A stretch of DNA of 64,000 nucleotides from Streptomyces tirandamycinicus (GTDB taxonomy: Bacteria > Actinomycetota > Actinomycetes > Streptomycetales > Streptomycetaceae). Made by a program: the position numbers and the translations under genes. Shown piece by piece: positions 35,568-44,124 of this stretch. The first letter of the stretch is position 1. The number at the start of each line of letters is the position of its first letter. The stretch spans positions 1,054,001-1,118,000 of the forward strand of contig NZ_CP029188.1 of the NCBI RefSeq assembly GCF_003097515.1, written 5' to 3'. The notes below the pieces were generated by a model. That model had not been told where the DNA came from and made no database searches. It saw nothing but the letters and a program-made list of their open reading frames with translations.

Positions 35568-36932
35568 TTAGCGCAGGTGGCCCGTGTCGTTCAGCAGCCG
35601 CAGCGACGCGTTGCCGTCCGCGTAGTACGCCACCGCCGACACCGACGCCGCCGAGAGCTCCATCCGGAACAGGGACTCCGGGGGCGCGCCGATGGCCAGG
35701 CGCACCAGGGTCTTGATCGGGGTGACATGGGTGACCACGAGAACCGTGCGTCCCCGGTACTCGCGCACCAGCCGGTCCCGCGTGGCCGCGACGCGCTTCG
35801 CGACCGTGGCGAAACTCTCCCCGCCGCCGGTGGGCGCCGCCTTGGGCGACGCCAGCCAGGCGTCGAGGTCGTCGCCGTACCGCTCCCGGACCTCCCCGAA
35901 CGTCAGGCCCTCCCACGCGCCGAAGTCCGTTTCCCGCAGCCCGTCGTCGATCCGTACGTCGAGCCCGAGCCGGGCCGCGACCGCCTCCGCGGTCTGGCGG
36001 CAGCGCTTGAGCGGTGAGGAGACGATCGCCTGGATCGTGCCGCGCGTGGCCAGCGCCGCCGCCACGGCCTCGGCCTGGCGTCGGCCCACCTCGGACAGCT
36101 CGTGGTCACCGGTACCGGAGAATCGCTTCTCCGGGGTCAGCGCCGTCTCACCGTGCCGCAGCAGGACGAACGTCGCGGGCGGCCCGAGGTCCGGGCCCCA
36201 GCCGGCGCCCTCCACCTCGGTGCTCTTGGGCAGTGTTCCCTGCGCGGCCGCACCACCGGACACTCCAGCACCACCGGATACCGAGGTACCACCGGATACC
36301 GAGGTACCACCGGACACCCCGGCACCACTGGACACCGCAGCGCCACCGGACGCACGCGAAGCCGCCGCCGCCCCGGACCCGTCCGCCGTCCCGGCGCGCG
36401 AGTTCAGTGCCGCACGCGCCTTCGCCGCGCCCGCCGCCGCGTCGCCGACGACCCGGGCCGCCCGGACGTCCTCGGCGGAGGACGACAGCGCCGCCGAGGA
36501 CGCCGACGGCTCCCACCGCTCGCCGCGCCGTCCCGCGTCCATGGCCTCGTTGGCCAGCCGGTCCGCGTGCTTGTTGCGCTCACGCGGAATCCACTCGTAT
36601 GTGACCTGCCCGGACGGGAAAATCCGCGCGGCCTCCGCCGCCAGCGGCTTCATGTCCGGGTGCTTGATCTTCCAGCGGCCCGACATCTGCTCCACGACGA
36701 GCTTGGAGTCCATCCGGGCGTGGACCCGTGCGTCCGGGTCGAGTTCCCGGGCCGCCTTCAGACCGGCGATGAGGCCCCGGTACTCGGCGACGTTGTTCGT
36801 GGCGACGCCGATGTACTCGGCCCGTTCCACGAGGGGTTCCCCGCTCGCCGCGTCGCGGACGACCGCCCCGTAGCCCGCCGGTCCGGGGTTTCCCCGGGAA
36901 CCGCCGTCGGCCTCGACGACCAGCTCGCGCAT
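35568..36932 (-). CDS. Bifunctional RNase H / histidine (acid) phosphatase
   Basis: A 454-residue fusion known in actinobacteria. The N-terminal RNase H domain has its acidic residues in VEADGGSRGNPGPAGYG (D9), NNVAEYRGL, HARMDSKLV and HADRLANEA. The C-terminal phosphoglycerate-mutase-like domain has VLLRHGETALTP (catalytic histidine) and VLVVTHVTPIKTL; related domains act in cobalamin synthesis (CobC-type). They are joined by a ~100-residue low-complexity linker with a 6-residue repeat encoded by an 18-bp array. Its ATG is in a TGATG overlap with the zinc-ribbon gene. Confidence 0.93.
   Translation of the reverse strand: MRELVVEADGGSRGNPGPAGYGAVVRDAASGEPLVERAEYIGVATNNVAEYRGLIAGLKAARELDPDARVHARMDSKLVVEQMSGRWKIKHPDMKPLAAEAARIFPSGQVTYEWIPRERNKHADRLANEAMDAGRRGERWEPSASSAALSSSAEDVRAARVVGDAAAGAAKARAALNSRAGTADGSGAAAASRASGGAAVSSGAGVSGGTSVSGGTSVSGGAGVSGGAAAQGTLPKSTEVEGAGWGPDLGPPATFVLLRHGETALTPEKRFSGTGDHELSEVGRRQAEAVAAALATRGTIQAIVSSPLKRCRQTAEAVAARLGLDVRIDDGLRETDFGAWEGLTFGEVRERYGDDLDAWLASPKAAPTGGGESFATVAKRVAATRDRLVREYRGRTVLVVTHVTPIKTLVRLAIGAPPESLFRMELSAASVSAVAYYADGNASLRLLNDTGHLR
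36253..36360. repeat. In-frame 18-bp tandem repeat in the RNase H-phosphatase linker
   Basis: Six consecutive 18-bp units; two are identical (ccaccggataccgaggta at 36271 and 36289). On the coding strand they give a (S-G-G-T/A-x-V)-like flexible linker between the two enzyme domains. Confidence 0.85.
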
Positions 36933-37675
36933 CAGAGTCCGGACTCCGGCGTGCGGACCAGGATGCGGCGGCAGTTCTCGCAGCGCACCACGGCGTCGCG
37001 GGCGGCGGCGCGGACCTCGTTCAGCTCGGTGATGTTGAGCTCGATGTGGCAGCCCTCGCAGCGGCGCTGGTACAGCCGGGCCGCGCCCACCCCGCCCTGC
37101 TGCTCGCGGAGCTTCTCGTACAGCTTCATCAGGTCGGCGGGCACGGAGCCGGCGACGACCTCGCGCTCCTTGCCGACTGACGCGGACTCGCCGTCGAGCT
37201 CCTCGTACGCGGCGTCCCGGCGGGCGGTCGCGTCGTCGACCTTCGCCTGTACCGAGGAGACCCGCCCGCTCAGTTCGGCCACGCGCTCCTGTGCGGACTC
37301 ACGGCGCTCCATGACCTCGAGGACGACGTCCTCCAGATCCCCCTGGCGCTTGGCGAGCGAGGCGATCTCCTTCTGGAGGTTCTCGAGGTCCTTGGGGGAG
37401 GTGACGGCGCCGGAGTCGAGGCGCTGCTGGTCCCGCGCGGAGCGCTGGCGGACCTGGTCGACGTCCTGCTCGGCCTTGGTCTGCTCGCGGGCGCAGTCGC
37501 TCTCCTCCGTCTGCGCGGCGACGAGCAGGTCGCGCAGCTGCGAGAGGTCCTTGTTCAGCGACTCCAGCTCGGCGTGCTCGGGCAGCGCTTTGCGCCTGTG
37601 CGCGAGCTGCGACAGACGTACGTCCAGTGCCTGGACGTCGAGGAGTCGGATCTGGTCGGCGGGCGCGGCGTTCAG
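36932..37675 (-). CDS. C4-type zinc-ribbon coiled-coil protein, apparent CTG start
   Basis: A 247-residue protein: a long coiled coil (about residues 20-180, e.g. LESLNKDLSQLRDLLVAAQT) followed by a zinc ribbon with CEGCHIEL and CENCRRIL. Such proteins, sometimes called CdsZ, lie between nif3 and RNase H genes across actinobacteria and help dissolve NMD3-like or ribosome-associated complexes in some studies; I treat the role as unproven. The only start that fits is CTG at 37675, forming a CTGA overlap with the Nif3 stop and with GGAG seven bases upstream. No ATG, GTG or TTG is in frame for the next 40 codons. Confidence 0.85.
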   Translation of the reverse strand: MNAAPADQIRLLDVQALDVRLSQLAHRRKALPEHAELESLNKDLSQLRDLLVAAQTEESDCAREQTKAEQDVDQVRQRSARDQQRLDSGAVTSPKDLENLQKEIASLAKRQGDLEDVVLEVMERRESAQERVAELSGRVSSVQAKVDDATARRDAAYEELDGESASVGKEREVVAGSVPADLMKLYEKLREQQGGVGAARLYQRRCEGCHIELNITELNEVRAAARDAVVRCENCRRILVRTPESGL

Positions 37676-38487
37676 TTGGGGGCTCCAGAGGTGTGGTGGG
37701 AGGACCAGGGGTCGGTGACCGCCTTCGAGACATGGACCCGCAGGTTCCAGCCGTGGCGGTCGGAGATCTCGTCGAGCTGGGCGGCCGCCTGTTCGCACCA
37801 GGGCCACTCGGTGGCCCAGTGGGCGGCGTCGACCAGGCCGATCGGTGCCTGCTGGACGGCCTCGGACACCGGGTGGTGCCGCAGGTCGGCGGTGAGGAAG
37901 GCGTCAACGCCGGCGGCCCGGGCCGCCGCGAAGAGGCCGTCGCCGGAGCCGCCGCTGACGGCGACACGGCGGACGGTGGCATCCGGGTCCCCGGCGACGC
38001 GGATGCCCTGCGCGGTGGCGGGCAGCCGCGCCGCGGCGCGGGCCGCGAACTCGCGCAGCGTCTCGGGGTGGTCCAGTTCGCAGATCCGGCCCAGGCCGTT
38101 CTCGGGCACGAGCGGCCCGGTGACGCGGAGGTCGAGCGCGCCGGCGAGGGCGTCGGAGACGCCCGGGTCGGCGGTGTCGGCGTTGGTGTGCGCGACATGC
38201 AGCGCGATGTCGTGCCTGATGAGGGTGTGGACGACCCGGCCCTTGAAGTGGGAGGCGGCGACGGTCGTCGTACCGCGCAGATAGAGCGGGTGGTGGGCGA
38301 CGATCAGGTCCGCGCCGAGGGCCACGGCCTCCTCGGCGATCTCCTGGACGGGGTCCACGGCGAAGAGAACGCGGGTGATCTCGGCGCCGGGATCACCGCA
38401 GACCGTGCCGACGGCGTCCCATTCCTCGGCCCGCTCGGGGGGCCAGAGGGCGTCGAGCTCGGCGATGACTTCAGACAGGCGGGGCAC
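37672..38487 (-). CDS. Nif3-like dinuclear metal-centre hexameric protein
   Basis: A 271-residue protein. Metal ligands are visible in LIVAHHPLYLRG (two histidines), HVAHTNADTADPG, and near the C-terminus GLVDAAHWATEWP (His and Glu). The family (YbgI/YqfO) forms hexameric rings with a di-metal site; a GTP-cyclohydrolase-like or nucleotide-related activity is suspected. GTG at 38487 (VPRLSEVIAELDALWPP) is chosen because homologues begin there. It heads a three-gene overlapping operon: Nif3, zinc ribbon, RNase H-phosphatase. Confidence 0.92.
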   Translation of the reverse strand: MPRLSEVIAELDALWPPERAEEWDAVGTVCGDPGAEITRVLFAVDPVQEIAEEAVALGADLIVAHHPLYLRGTTTVAASHFKGRVVHTLIRHDIALHVAHTNADTADPGVSDALAGALDLRVTGPLVPENGLGRICELDHPETLREFAARAAARLPATAQGIRVAGDPDATVRRVAVSGGSGDGLFAAARAAGVDAFLTADLRHHPVSEAVQQAPIGLVDAAHWATEWPWCEQAAAQLDEISDRHGWNLRVHVSKAVTDPWSSHHTSGAPN

Positions 38488-38580
38488 GGAGGCAAGGCTA
38501 CCTGCCCTCCCTGCCCCGCCGTCCGGCGCCGGGTGCCCGGGATGTGCCGGGCGCCGAAGGGCACGGGAGCCAGCGGAGGG

Positions 38581-38630
38581 ACACGGAGGGACACGGAGGG
38601 ATACAGAGAGGCACGGAAGGACACGGAGGG
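38581..38630. repeat. 10-bp tandem repeat, five copies
   Basis: acacggaggg (x2), atacagagag, gcacggaagg, acacggaggg, in perfect 10-bp register. It lies upstream of nif3 and of the gene at 38915, in a 427-bp divergent region otherwise without a gene. Purine-rich repeats (gccgccggaggg) follow to about 38705. Confidence 0.9.
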
Positions 38631-38914
38631 GAGCAGGGGAGCCGCCCGAGGGAGCACAGGAAGCCGCCGGAGGCAGAGGGAGCCGCCGGAGGGAGACCGG
38701 AAGCCGGTCGCGCCGCGGGCAATGCCCGGGAGCCCGCTGCGCCTTCCGGCGGCGCGGCGGCGCATGCGCGACCCGTGCAGTCCCGTGCAGCACAAGCGCC
38801 AGTGCCCTCTCAGCCAAATCCGGATTCGGCCACCCTTATGTGTGAAGTGAAACGGCTCGCGGTGTTCGGCTGGAAGTACGAAAACTAGCTTCGATGGCCG
38901 GAGGTGACCACCTG

Positions 38915-40069
38915 ATGACAGCGTGTGCCATCGAGGAAGCCGCGGAGTACGAGGCCCTACGGCCCACCCCGCGGGCGGCGCTCACGGTCGGCGCGGGCGG
39001 CAGCTATGCGGCGCGCCTCGCGGGACGGGGAGACGCCCTGCTCGCCGAGCGGTGGACGCTCGACGGCCCGGAGCCGTACGCGGTGCCGCTGCCGCTCGAC
39101 CAGCCCGAGGAACCGGACACCGAGGTGGCGCCGCTCGCCGACGGCCGGGTGCTGGTCCACCGGCGGGTGGCCGGGCTCCGCTCGTTCTCCCTGCTCTACC
39201 CGGCGGGTCCGGGTACGGGCGAACTGCCGCTGGGCTGCGTGGAGTCGGCCGAGCTGCGGCTGCTCCCGCCGTCGCCGGACGGGACCTGCGCCTACGCCCT
39301 GGCTACGGACGCGAACTCGACGTCCCTGTGGCTGGTGGCGGGCGGGGCGTTCGGGCCGGAGCGGGTGGCGGTGGTGCCCGGCCGCTGCTCGGGCGGGGTG
39401 TGGCTGGACCGCACAGGCCGGATGCTGGCGCTGGACCGCGAGCGGGACGGGGTCACCAAGGCGGTGGTGGTCGATCTGGAGCGGGGCGGCGAGGTGACAC
39501 CACTGCTGCAGATCACCGAGAGCAGCAACGACCGGTTGCTGCTCGCCGACGCGGAGAGCGGACTGCTGATGATCCGCTCGGACGCGGCGGGCCACGACCG
39601 GCTGGGCTGGGGGGTGCTCGGGAGCCTGCGTCCGGTCCGCTTCCCCGAGTGCCTGCGGCTGCCCGACGCGGCGGTGACGCCGTTCGCGATCCAGCCGGGG
39701 CAGGTGCTGATACCGGAGAGTTGTGCGGTGGCGCTGCGGATCGACGCGGCGGCGGGCACCTGGGTGGGGGTCTGGCGGCCGGCCGGGCGGCGTCTTCACC
39801 ACCTCCCCGCACCCGACGGATGGCTGGCGGGTTCAGGGCTGTGGACCCGGGAGGGAGTGCTGCGACTGCCGTGCGCGACGGAGGAGGTGCCGTGCGGGAT
39901 GGCCCGGCTGGAGCCTCCCGGCGACCCTCTTCCAGCGCCGTCTGCCACGGCGTCGGAACAACCGGAATGCGCAGGTGGGGAACCGTGCGGAGAGGCGGGA
40001 CGTCCTGCCCTTCGCAGACCCGTGCCGTTGCAGCAGGCGCCTCTCACGGGGCGCGTGGCACGCGGTTAG
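38915..40069 (+). CDS. Conserved hypothetical protein, beta-propeller-like, 384 aa
   Basis: MTACAIEEAAEYEALRPTP begins a cytosolic protein made of short beta strands with repeated V-L/D-G turns (ALLAERWTLDGPEPYAVPL, CAYALATDANSTSLWLVAGG, RTGRMLALDRERDGVTKAVV), suggesting a seven-bladed propeller. No signal peptide or catalytic motif is seen. The ATG at 38915 is preceded by a near-perfect Shine-Dalgarno GGAGGTGA seven bases upstream; an ATG 21 bases earlier overlaps that site and is unlikely. Streptomycetes commonly have this gene next to nif3. Function unknown. Confidence 0.75.
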   Translation: MTACAIEEAAEYEALRPTPRAALTVGAGGSYAARLAGRGDALLAERWTLDGPEPYAVPLPLDQPEEPDTEVAPLADGRVLVHRRVAGLRSFSLLYPAGPGTGELPLGCVESAELRLLPPSPDGTCAYALATDANSTSLWLVAGGAFGPERVAVVPGRCSGGVWLDRTGRMLALDRERDGVTKAVVVDLERGGEVTPLLQITESSNDRLLLADAESGLLMIRSDAAGHDRLGWGVLGSLRPVRFPECLRLPDAAVTPFAIQPGQVLIPESCAVALRIDAAAGTWVGVWRPAGRRLHHLPAPDGWLAGSGLWTREGVLRLPCATEEVPCGMARLEPPGDPLPAPSATASEQPECAGGEPCGEAGRPALRRPVPLQQAPLTGRVARG

Positions 40070-40175
40070 ACTCTGCGGCCGGGGGATACACGGTCGCACC
40101 GTCCGCATGGTGACGACGGTGACGGCTACCCCGGTGACACCAGATCGGCGATGGAACAACGGGGTGAATTCCCAC

Positions 40176-40346
40176 ATGTCTGAGGCCCGAACCGACACGA
40201 CCCAGGCGCGTCCGCAGGGAGCGGCCGCGAACCAGGCCGAGGCCGTCGGCTCCGGCAAGCACCGGGGCGGTGCCGCTGCTTCGGAGGACACGACGTCTCC
40301 GGCGCACGGCCGCCACCGCCGCCCGGCGAAGAACGAGGCGGCGTAG
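40176..40346 (+). CDS. Small hydrophilic protein, 56 aa
   Basis: MSEARTDTTQARPQGAAAN, then GSGKHRGGAAASEDTT and HGRHRRPAKNEAA. It is low in hydrophobic residues, rich in Gly, Ala, Arg and His, and probably disordered. An in-frame ATG at 40107 would add 23 residues. It is followed directly by a strong terminator, which supports a real transcript. Function unknown. Confidence 0.5.
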   Translation: MSEARTDTTQARPQGAAANQAEAVGSGKHRGGAAASEDTTSPAHGRHRRPAKNEAA

Positions 40347-40377
40347 CAGCAAGGCACCGCGAGGCACATCGGATGCG

Positions 40378-40412
40378 TGAGGGCCGCCACGGGGCTTCCG
40401 TGGCGGCCCTCA
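40378..40412. terminator. Strong bidirectional terminator
   Basis: TGAGGGCCGCCACGG and CCGTGGCGGCCCTCA form a perfect 15-bp stem with a 5-nt loop, 31 bp after the small protein's stop. It also lies downstream of the minus-strand SDR gene (ends 40533), so it may serve both directions. Confidence 0.9.
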
Positions 40413-40532
40413 GGCATGCGCGCGGCCTCCGGCCGGGCGGACGGACCGGACGGACCGGACGGACCGTCGCGGGACGGGGTCCGGGGAGGCCCAGAGGAGC
40501 CCAGATGAGGCCCAGGGGGTACGGAGGAGGGG

Positions 40533-41477
40533 CTACGCCCCCCGCTTCAGCGACAGCACCTCCGTCGCCGCGAAGGTCTCGTCCGGCGCCCGGTGCGCGT
40601 AGTACGGGCCGAGGAGTCGGTCCAGTTCGCGGTACGAGAAGGCCTCCTCGGCCGAGTCGAACTGCGCCGCGACCCGCGGGCGTTCGACGACCGCGACCAT
40701 GCCGCCGTGGACGACGAGTAGCTGGCCGGTGATGCGGGACGCGGCCGGGGAGGCCAGGTATCCGACGAGTGGGGCGACGTGTTCCGGGGCGAGCGGGTCG
40801 AGTTCGCCGGGGGCCGGTTCGGCGAACCCGGCGAAGACGTCCTCGGTCATGCGGGTACGGGCTCGCGGGCAGATCGCGTTGGCGGTGACTCCGTACTTCC
40901 GCAGGGCCAGCGCCGTGGAGGTGGTCAGGCCGACGATGCCGCCCTTGGCGGCGGCGTAGTTGGGCTGTCCGGCCGAGCCGGCGAGGAAGGCCTCGGAGGA
41001 GGTGTTGACGACCCGGCCGTGGACCGGGCCGCCCGACGCCTTGGCGCGTTCGCGCCAGTGCGCCGCGGCGAAGTGGGTGGTGTTGAAGTGTCCCTTGAGG
41101 TGGACCCGGATCACCGAGTCCCACTCGTCCTCGCTCATCGAGAAGATCATCCGGTCCCGGAGGATGCCCGCGTTGTTCACCAGGATGTCGAGCCTGCCAT
41201 AGGTGCAGGTGGCGAGCGCGACGAGGGATCGGGCCACCTCGAAGTCCGAGACGTCGCCGGTGTGGGCGACCGCCCGGCCGCCCGCCGCCCGGATCTCCTC
41301 CGCGACCCGCTCGGCGGGGGCGGTGGACGCGTCTCCCGAACCGTCGCGGCCCGGCTGCCCGTAGTCGTTGACGACGACCGCCGCGCCGAGCCGGGCGAGT
41401 TCCAGCGCCTCGGCCCGGCCGAGACCGCGGCCCGCGCCCGTGACGATCGCGGACAGGCCGCGGAGTGGGAGTGACAT
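40533..41477 (-). CDS. Short-chain dehydrogenase (3-oxoacyl-ACP reductase / Hsd4A-like)
   Basis: A 314-residue NAD(P) oxidoreductase. TGAGRGLGRAEAL (residues 12-24) is the cofactor loop, NNAGILRDRM follows strand 4, and VVNTSSEAFLAGSAGQPNYA plus AAKGG carry Ser-Tyr-Lys. The extended loop after strand 2 (GQPGRDGSGDASTAPAERVA) and the 'GILRDRMIFSM' segment resemble the 3-hydroxyacyl-CoA dehydrogenases of steroid and peroxisomal-type beta-oxidation. It follows the alcohol dehydrogenase by 11 bp, so the two form an operon. Substrate inferred only by context. Confidence 0.85.
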   Translation of the reverse strand: MSLPLRGLSAIVTGAGRGLGRAEALELARLGAAVVVNDYGQPGRDGSGDASTAPAERVAEEIRAAGGRAVAHTGDVSDFEVARSLVALATCTYGRLDILVNNAGILRDRMIFSMSEDEWDSVIRVHLKGHFNTTHFAAAHWRERAKASGGPVHGRVVNTSSEAFLAGSAGQPNYAAAKGGIVGLTTSTALALRKYGVTANAICPRARTRMTEDVFAGFAEPAPGELDPLAPEHVAPLVGYLASPAASRITGQLLVVHGGMVAVVERPRVAAQFDSAEEAFSYRELDRLLGPYYAHRAPDETFAATEVLSLKRGA

Positions 41478-41488
41478 CGCGGTCCCCC

Positions 41489-42565
41489 TCAGATCTCGAT
41501 GCAGGTGCGCAGCGCCTCACCCGTGCGCATCTGGGTCAGGGCCTCGTTGATCTCCGCGAGCCGAACCCGGTGCGTGATGAGCGACTCCAGGTCGATCCGG
41601 CCGGCGCGCCACAGCGCGATGGCCCGTTCGTAGGAGCGGAGCACATCGCCGCCGCCGTACATCGACGGCAGGATGCGCTTCTCGTCGAAGAACAGCTCGA
41701 ACATGTTGAGCTGGAGGAAGTCGTCCATCGCCCCGGCACCGACGATGCACAGGGTCCCGCCGCGCCGGGTCGTCTCGTACGCCGTCCTCGCGGTGGCCGA
41801 CTTGCCGACGACCTCGAAGACGTAGTCGAAACCCTCCCCGCCGGTGATCCGCTGCCTGGCGTCAGCGAGCGCGTCGGGCGCGACGGCCTCGGTGGCGCCG
41901 AACCCCAGTGCCGCCTCCCGCCGTGAGGCGACCGGGTCGACGGCGACGATCTGCGCGGCGCCCCGTACCCGGGCGCCCTGGATCGTGGAGATGCCCACGC
42001 CGCCGCAACCGATGACGGCGACCGACGAACCGGGCTCCACCCTAGCGGTGTTGATGGCCGCGCCGAGCCCGGTGGTGACACCGCAGCCGATGAGCGCCGC
42101 GATCTCGTACGGGACGTCGTCGGGGATGGGGACCGCGCAGCCCGCGTCGACGACGACCTCCTCCACGAAGGTGCCGGTCCCGGCGAAGCCGAACACATCG
42201 CCGCCGGGGCGCCTGAAGTTGGGCGTGCCCGCGCTCATGAACCCGGCGAGGCAGAGCTGGGTCTGACCGCGCCGGCAGGCCGGGCAGCTGCGGCAGGCGG
42301 GCAGCCAGCACAGCAGAACCCGGTCGCCCTGACCGACGGCGGTCACGCCGTCGCCGACGTCGAGCACCTCCCCGGCGCCCTCGTGGCCGGGGACGAACGG
42401 CGCGGGCTGCGGCAGCACCCCGCTCATCGCGGAGATGTCCGAATGGCACAGTCCGGTCGCCCTGACCCGGATCCTCACCTTGCCCGGGCCGAAGCCCACC
42501 GCCTCGACGTCGTCGAGGACGTCGAGCTTGTCCTGGCCGATCTCGTGCAGTACGGCAGCGCGCAT
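41489..42565 (-). CDS. Zn-dependent alcohol dehydrogenase
   Basis: A 358-residue medium-chain dehydrogenase. Catalytic zinc ligands C40 (TGLCHSD), H61 and E62 (PGHEGAG); structural zinc cysteines C91, C94, C97 and C105 (CRSCPACRRGQTQLC). Cofactor domain: VAVIGCGGVGISTIQGAR. GMP-like spacing suits an NAD enzyme of the class III/benzyl-alcohol branch. Operonic with the SDR (11 bp) and 281 bp after maoC, with a terminator-like hairpin between. Likely oxidises a lipid- or aromatic-type alcohol; the substrate is not determined. Confidence 0.9.
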   Translation of the reverse strand: MRAAVLHEIGQDKLDVLDDVEAVGFGPGKVRIRVRATGLCHSDISAMSGVLPQPAPFVPGHEGAGEVLDVGDGVTAVGQGDRVLLCWLPACRSCPACRRGQTQLCLAGFMSAGTPNFRRPGGDVFGFAGTGTFVEEVVVDAGCAVPIPDDVPYEIAALIGCGVTTGLGAAINTARVEPGSSVAVIGCGGVGISTIQGARVRGAAQIVAVDPVASRREAALGFGATEAVAPDALADARQRITGGEGFDYVFEVVGKSATARTAYETTRRGGTLCIVGAGAMDDFLQLNMFELFFDEKRILPSMYGGGDVLRSYERAIALWRAGRIDLESLITHRVRLAEINEALTQMRTGEALRTCIEI

Positions 42566-42777
42566 GAGGTGCTTCCCCTTCGGGAGTCGGGCTTCGGGTC
42601 GGGGCCTCGTTCGTTCACGGGCTCAGGGGTGCACGGCGGGGCCGGGCGCGGCGGGCCGGGCGGCCGCCGGATGTGCCCGCTGGCCGCCCGCCCGGCGGGT
42701 CAGGCCGGGTGTCCGGGTGCCTGGGGCGCCTGCGCGCCTGGGCGTCCGGCAGGACGGTCCGCCGGGCGGTCTGGTCC

Positions 42778-42824
42778 GCCGGTGCAGGCGTGCCGGTCCG
42801 TTGTACCGGCACGCCTGCACCGGC
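42778..42824. terminator. 20-bp perfect hairpin between maoC and adh
   Basis: GCCGGTGCAGGCGTGCCGGT (42778-42797) pairs perfectly with ACCGGCACGCCTGCACCGGC (42805-42824) around a 7-nt loop. It begins 23 bp beyond the MaoC stop on the minus strand, so it should end or attenuate that transcript before adh. A direct copy of CGGCACGCCTGCAC follows. Confidence 0.85.
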
Positions 42825-42846
42825 ACGCCTGCACGGCACACCGCCA

Positions 42847-43701
42847 TCAGGCGTGGTCGACCACGGTGTCCGCGAGCACGGGTGCGTCGTCCCGCTCCAC
42901 GGCCGTCACCGCCGCCTGGACGCGCCCCTCTCCGGCCCACATGCGGATGCGCAGGGTCTCTCCGGGGAACACCACTCCGGCGAAGCGGGTGCCGTACGCG
43001 CGGACGCGGGTGACGTCCCCGCCGAGGAGCGTGTCGACGATCGCCTTGAGCGTCATGCCGTACGTGCACAGGCCGTGCAGGATGGGCCGGTCGAAGCCCG
43101 CGAGCTTCGCGAACTCCGGGTCGGCGTGCAGCGGGTTCCAGTCTCCGGAGAGCCGGTAGAGCAGCGCCTGGTCCTCGCGGACCGGACGCTTCACGGTCCG
43201 GTCGGGTGCGCGGTCCGGCTGCCCGGTGCCGACGGAGGGGCCGCGTTCGCCGCCGAAGCCGCCCTCCCCGCGGACGAAGATCTGCGCGTCACTCGTCCAG
43301 AGGGGACCGTCCCCGTCGGCAGCCTCGGAGCGCAGTACGAGGACCGCGGCCTTGCCCTTGTCGTAGACGGCGGCGACACGGGAGGTGCTGGTGGCCCGGC
43401 CGCTGACGGGGATGGGCCGGTGGAGGGTGACCGACTGCCCGCCGTGCAGCACCGCGGCGAGGTCGATGTCGATGCCCGGGGCGGAGAGCCCGCCGACCAC
43501 GCCCATGCCCGCTCCCGCGACGGTGGCGAAGCTGGGCAGCACATGCAGCCGTGACTCGAGGGTGTAGCGCAGTTCGTCGGGGTCGGTGGCCGGCACGCCG
43601 GCGCCGAGCCCGAGGTGGTAGAGCTGGACGTCCTTGTGGTCCCAGCTGATCTCGGCACTGCGGGACTCCGCGGCGATCGCCTTGGCGGCGTCGATGGGCA
43701 T
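42847..43701 (-). CDS. MaoC-type 2-enoyl-CoA hydratase (double hot-dog)
   Basis: A 284-residue protein with two hot-dog halves. The C-terminal half carries the hydratase-2 motif SGDWNPLHADP...AGFDRPILHGLC (about residues 184-215), whose Asp and His act in (R)-specific hydration of trans-2-enoyl-CoA. The N-terminal half keeps the fold (PTFATVAG-like PSFATVAGAGMG) without the catalytic pair, as in HSD17B4/Hsd4B-type enzymes. This belongs to fatty-acid or sterol side-chain beta-oxidation. ATG 43701, with AAGGAG upstream. Two operator-like palindromes lie in its promoter region. Confidence 0.88.
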   Translation of the reverse strand: MPIDAAKAIAAESRSAEISWDHKDVQLYHLGLGAGVPATDPDELRYTLESRLHVLPSFATVAGAGMGVVGGLSAPGIDIDLAAVLHGGQSVTLHRPIPVSGRATSTSRVAAVYDKGKAAVLVLRSEAADGDGPLWTSDAQIFVRGEGGFGGERGPSVGTGQPDRAPDRTVKRPVREDQALLYRLSGDWNPLHADPEFAKLAGFDRPILHGLCTYGMTLKAIVDTLLGGDVTRVRAYGTRFAGVVFPGETLRIRMWAGEGRVQAAVTAVERDDAPVLADTVVDHA

Positions 43702-43818
43702 GGCGATGCTGCTCCTTGGTTCCTTGGCTCCCGGAGGGAGTGGAAGACCTCGGTGCGGCCGTCCGCACCGTCGGCCGCACCGAGGCCGTACGGGGCCGGC
43801 CGTTCGACGAGCCCGTTC

Positions 43819-43832
43819 TAGAACGCGTTCTA
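43819..43832. promoter_or_regulatory. KstR-type palindrome in the maoC promoter
   Basis: TAGAACGCGTTCTA fits TnnAACnnGTTnnA, the consensus published for KstR, the TetR-family repressor of sterol catabolism; the palindrome extends to CTAGAACGCGTTCTAG. An overlapping second palindrome, CGTTCTAGAACG, shares its left half. On the minus strand a possible promoter (TTCCCA-17-TATACA) lies just upstream. No TetR gene is in the window. Confidence 0.75.
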
Positions 43833-43881
43833 GGCCGGTTGACCCTATGTATAACGCACCGCCCACCGCTTGGGAAGGCTA

Positions 43882-43896
43882 CTGACGGAACGTCAG
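43882..43896. promoter_or_regulatory. CTGACG-GAA-CGTCAG palindrome, copy 1
   Basis: A perfect 6+3+6 inverted repeat in the maoC / response-regulator intergenic region. The same element recurs at 48030 and 52647, each time before a gene of lipid-type or F420 metabolism. Confidence 0.8.
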
Positions 43897-44124
43897 ATCA
43901 GTGTGTCCGGTGGGCCGCCGGGGCATCCGGGGGCCGCCACCCGGGACCACCGGGGCGGCCACGAGCACCGCCCGGGCGGCGGCCCCGGTACGCGGCCCCG
44001 CCATCGGCACCGCGCCTCGGCACGCCACCCCGGCACGCCACCCCGCCGTCGGCACCGGCGCCCATCCGGACCTGAAACCCCCGCACCCGGCGCTGGAACG
44101 ACACTTCGGCCATATCCTGATGCG

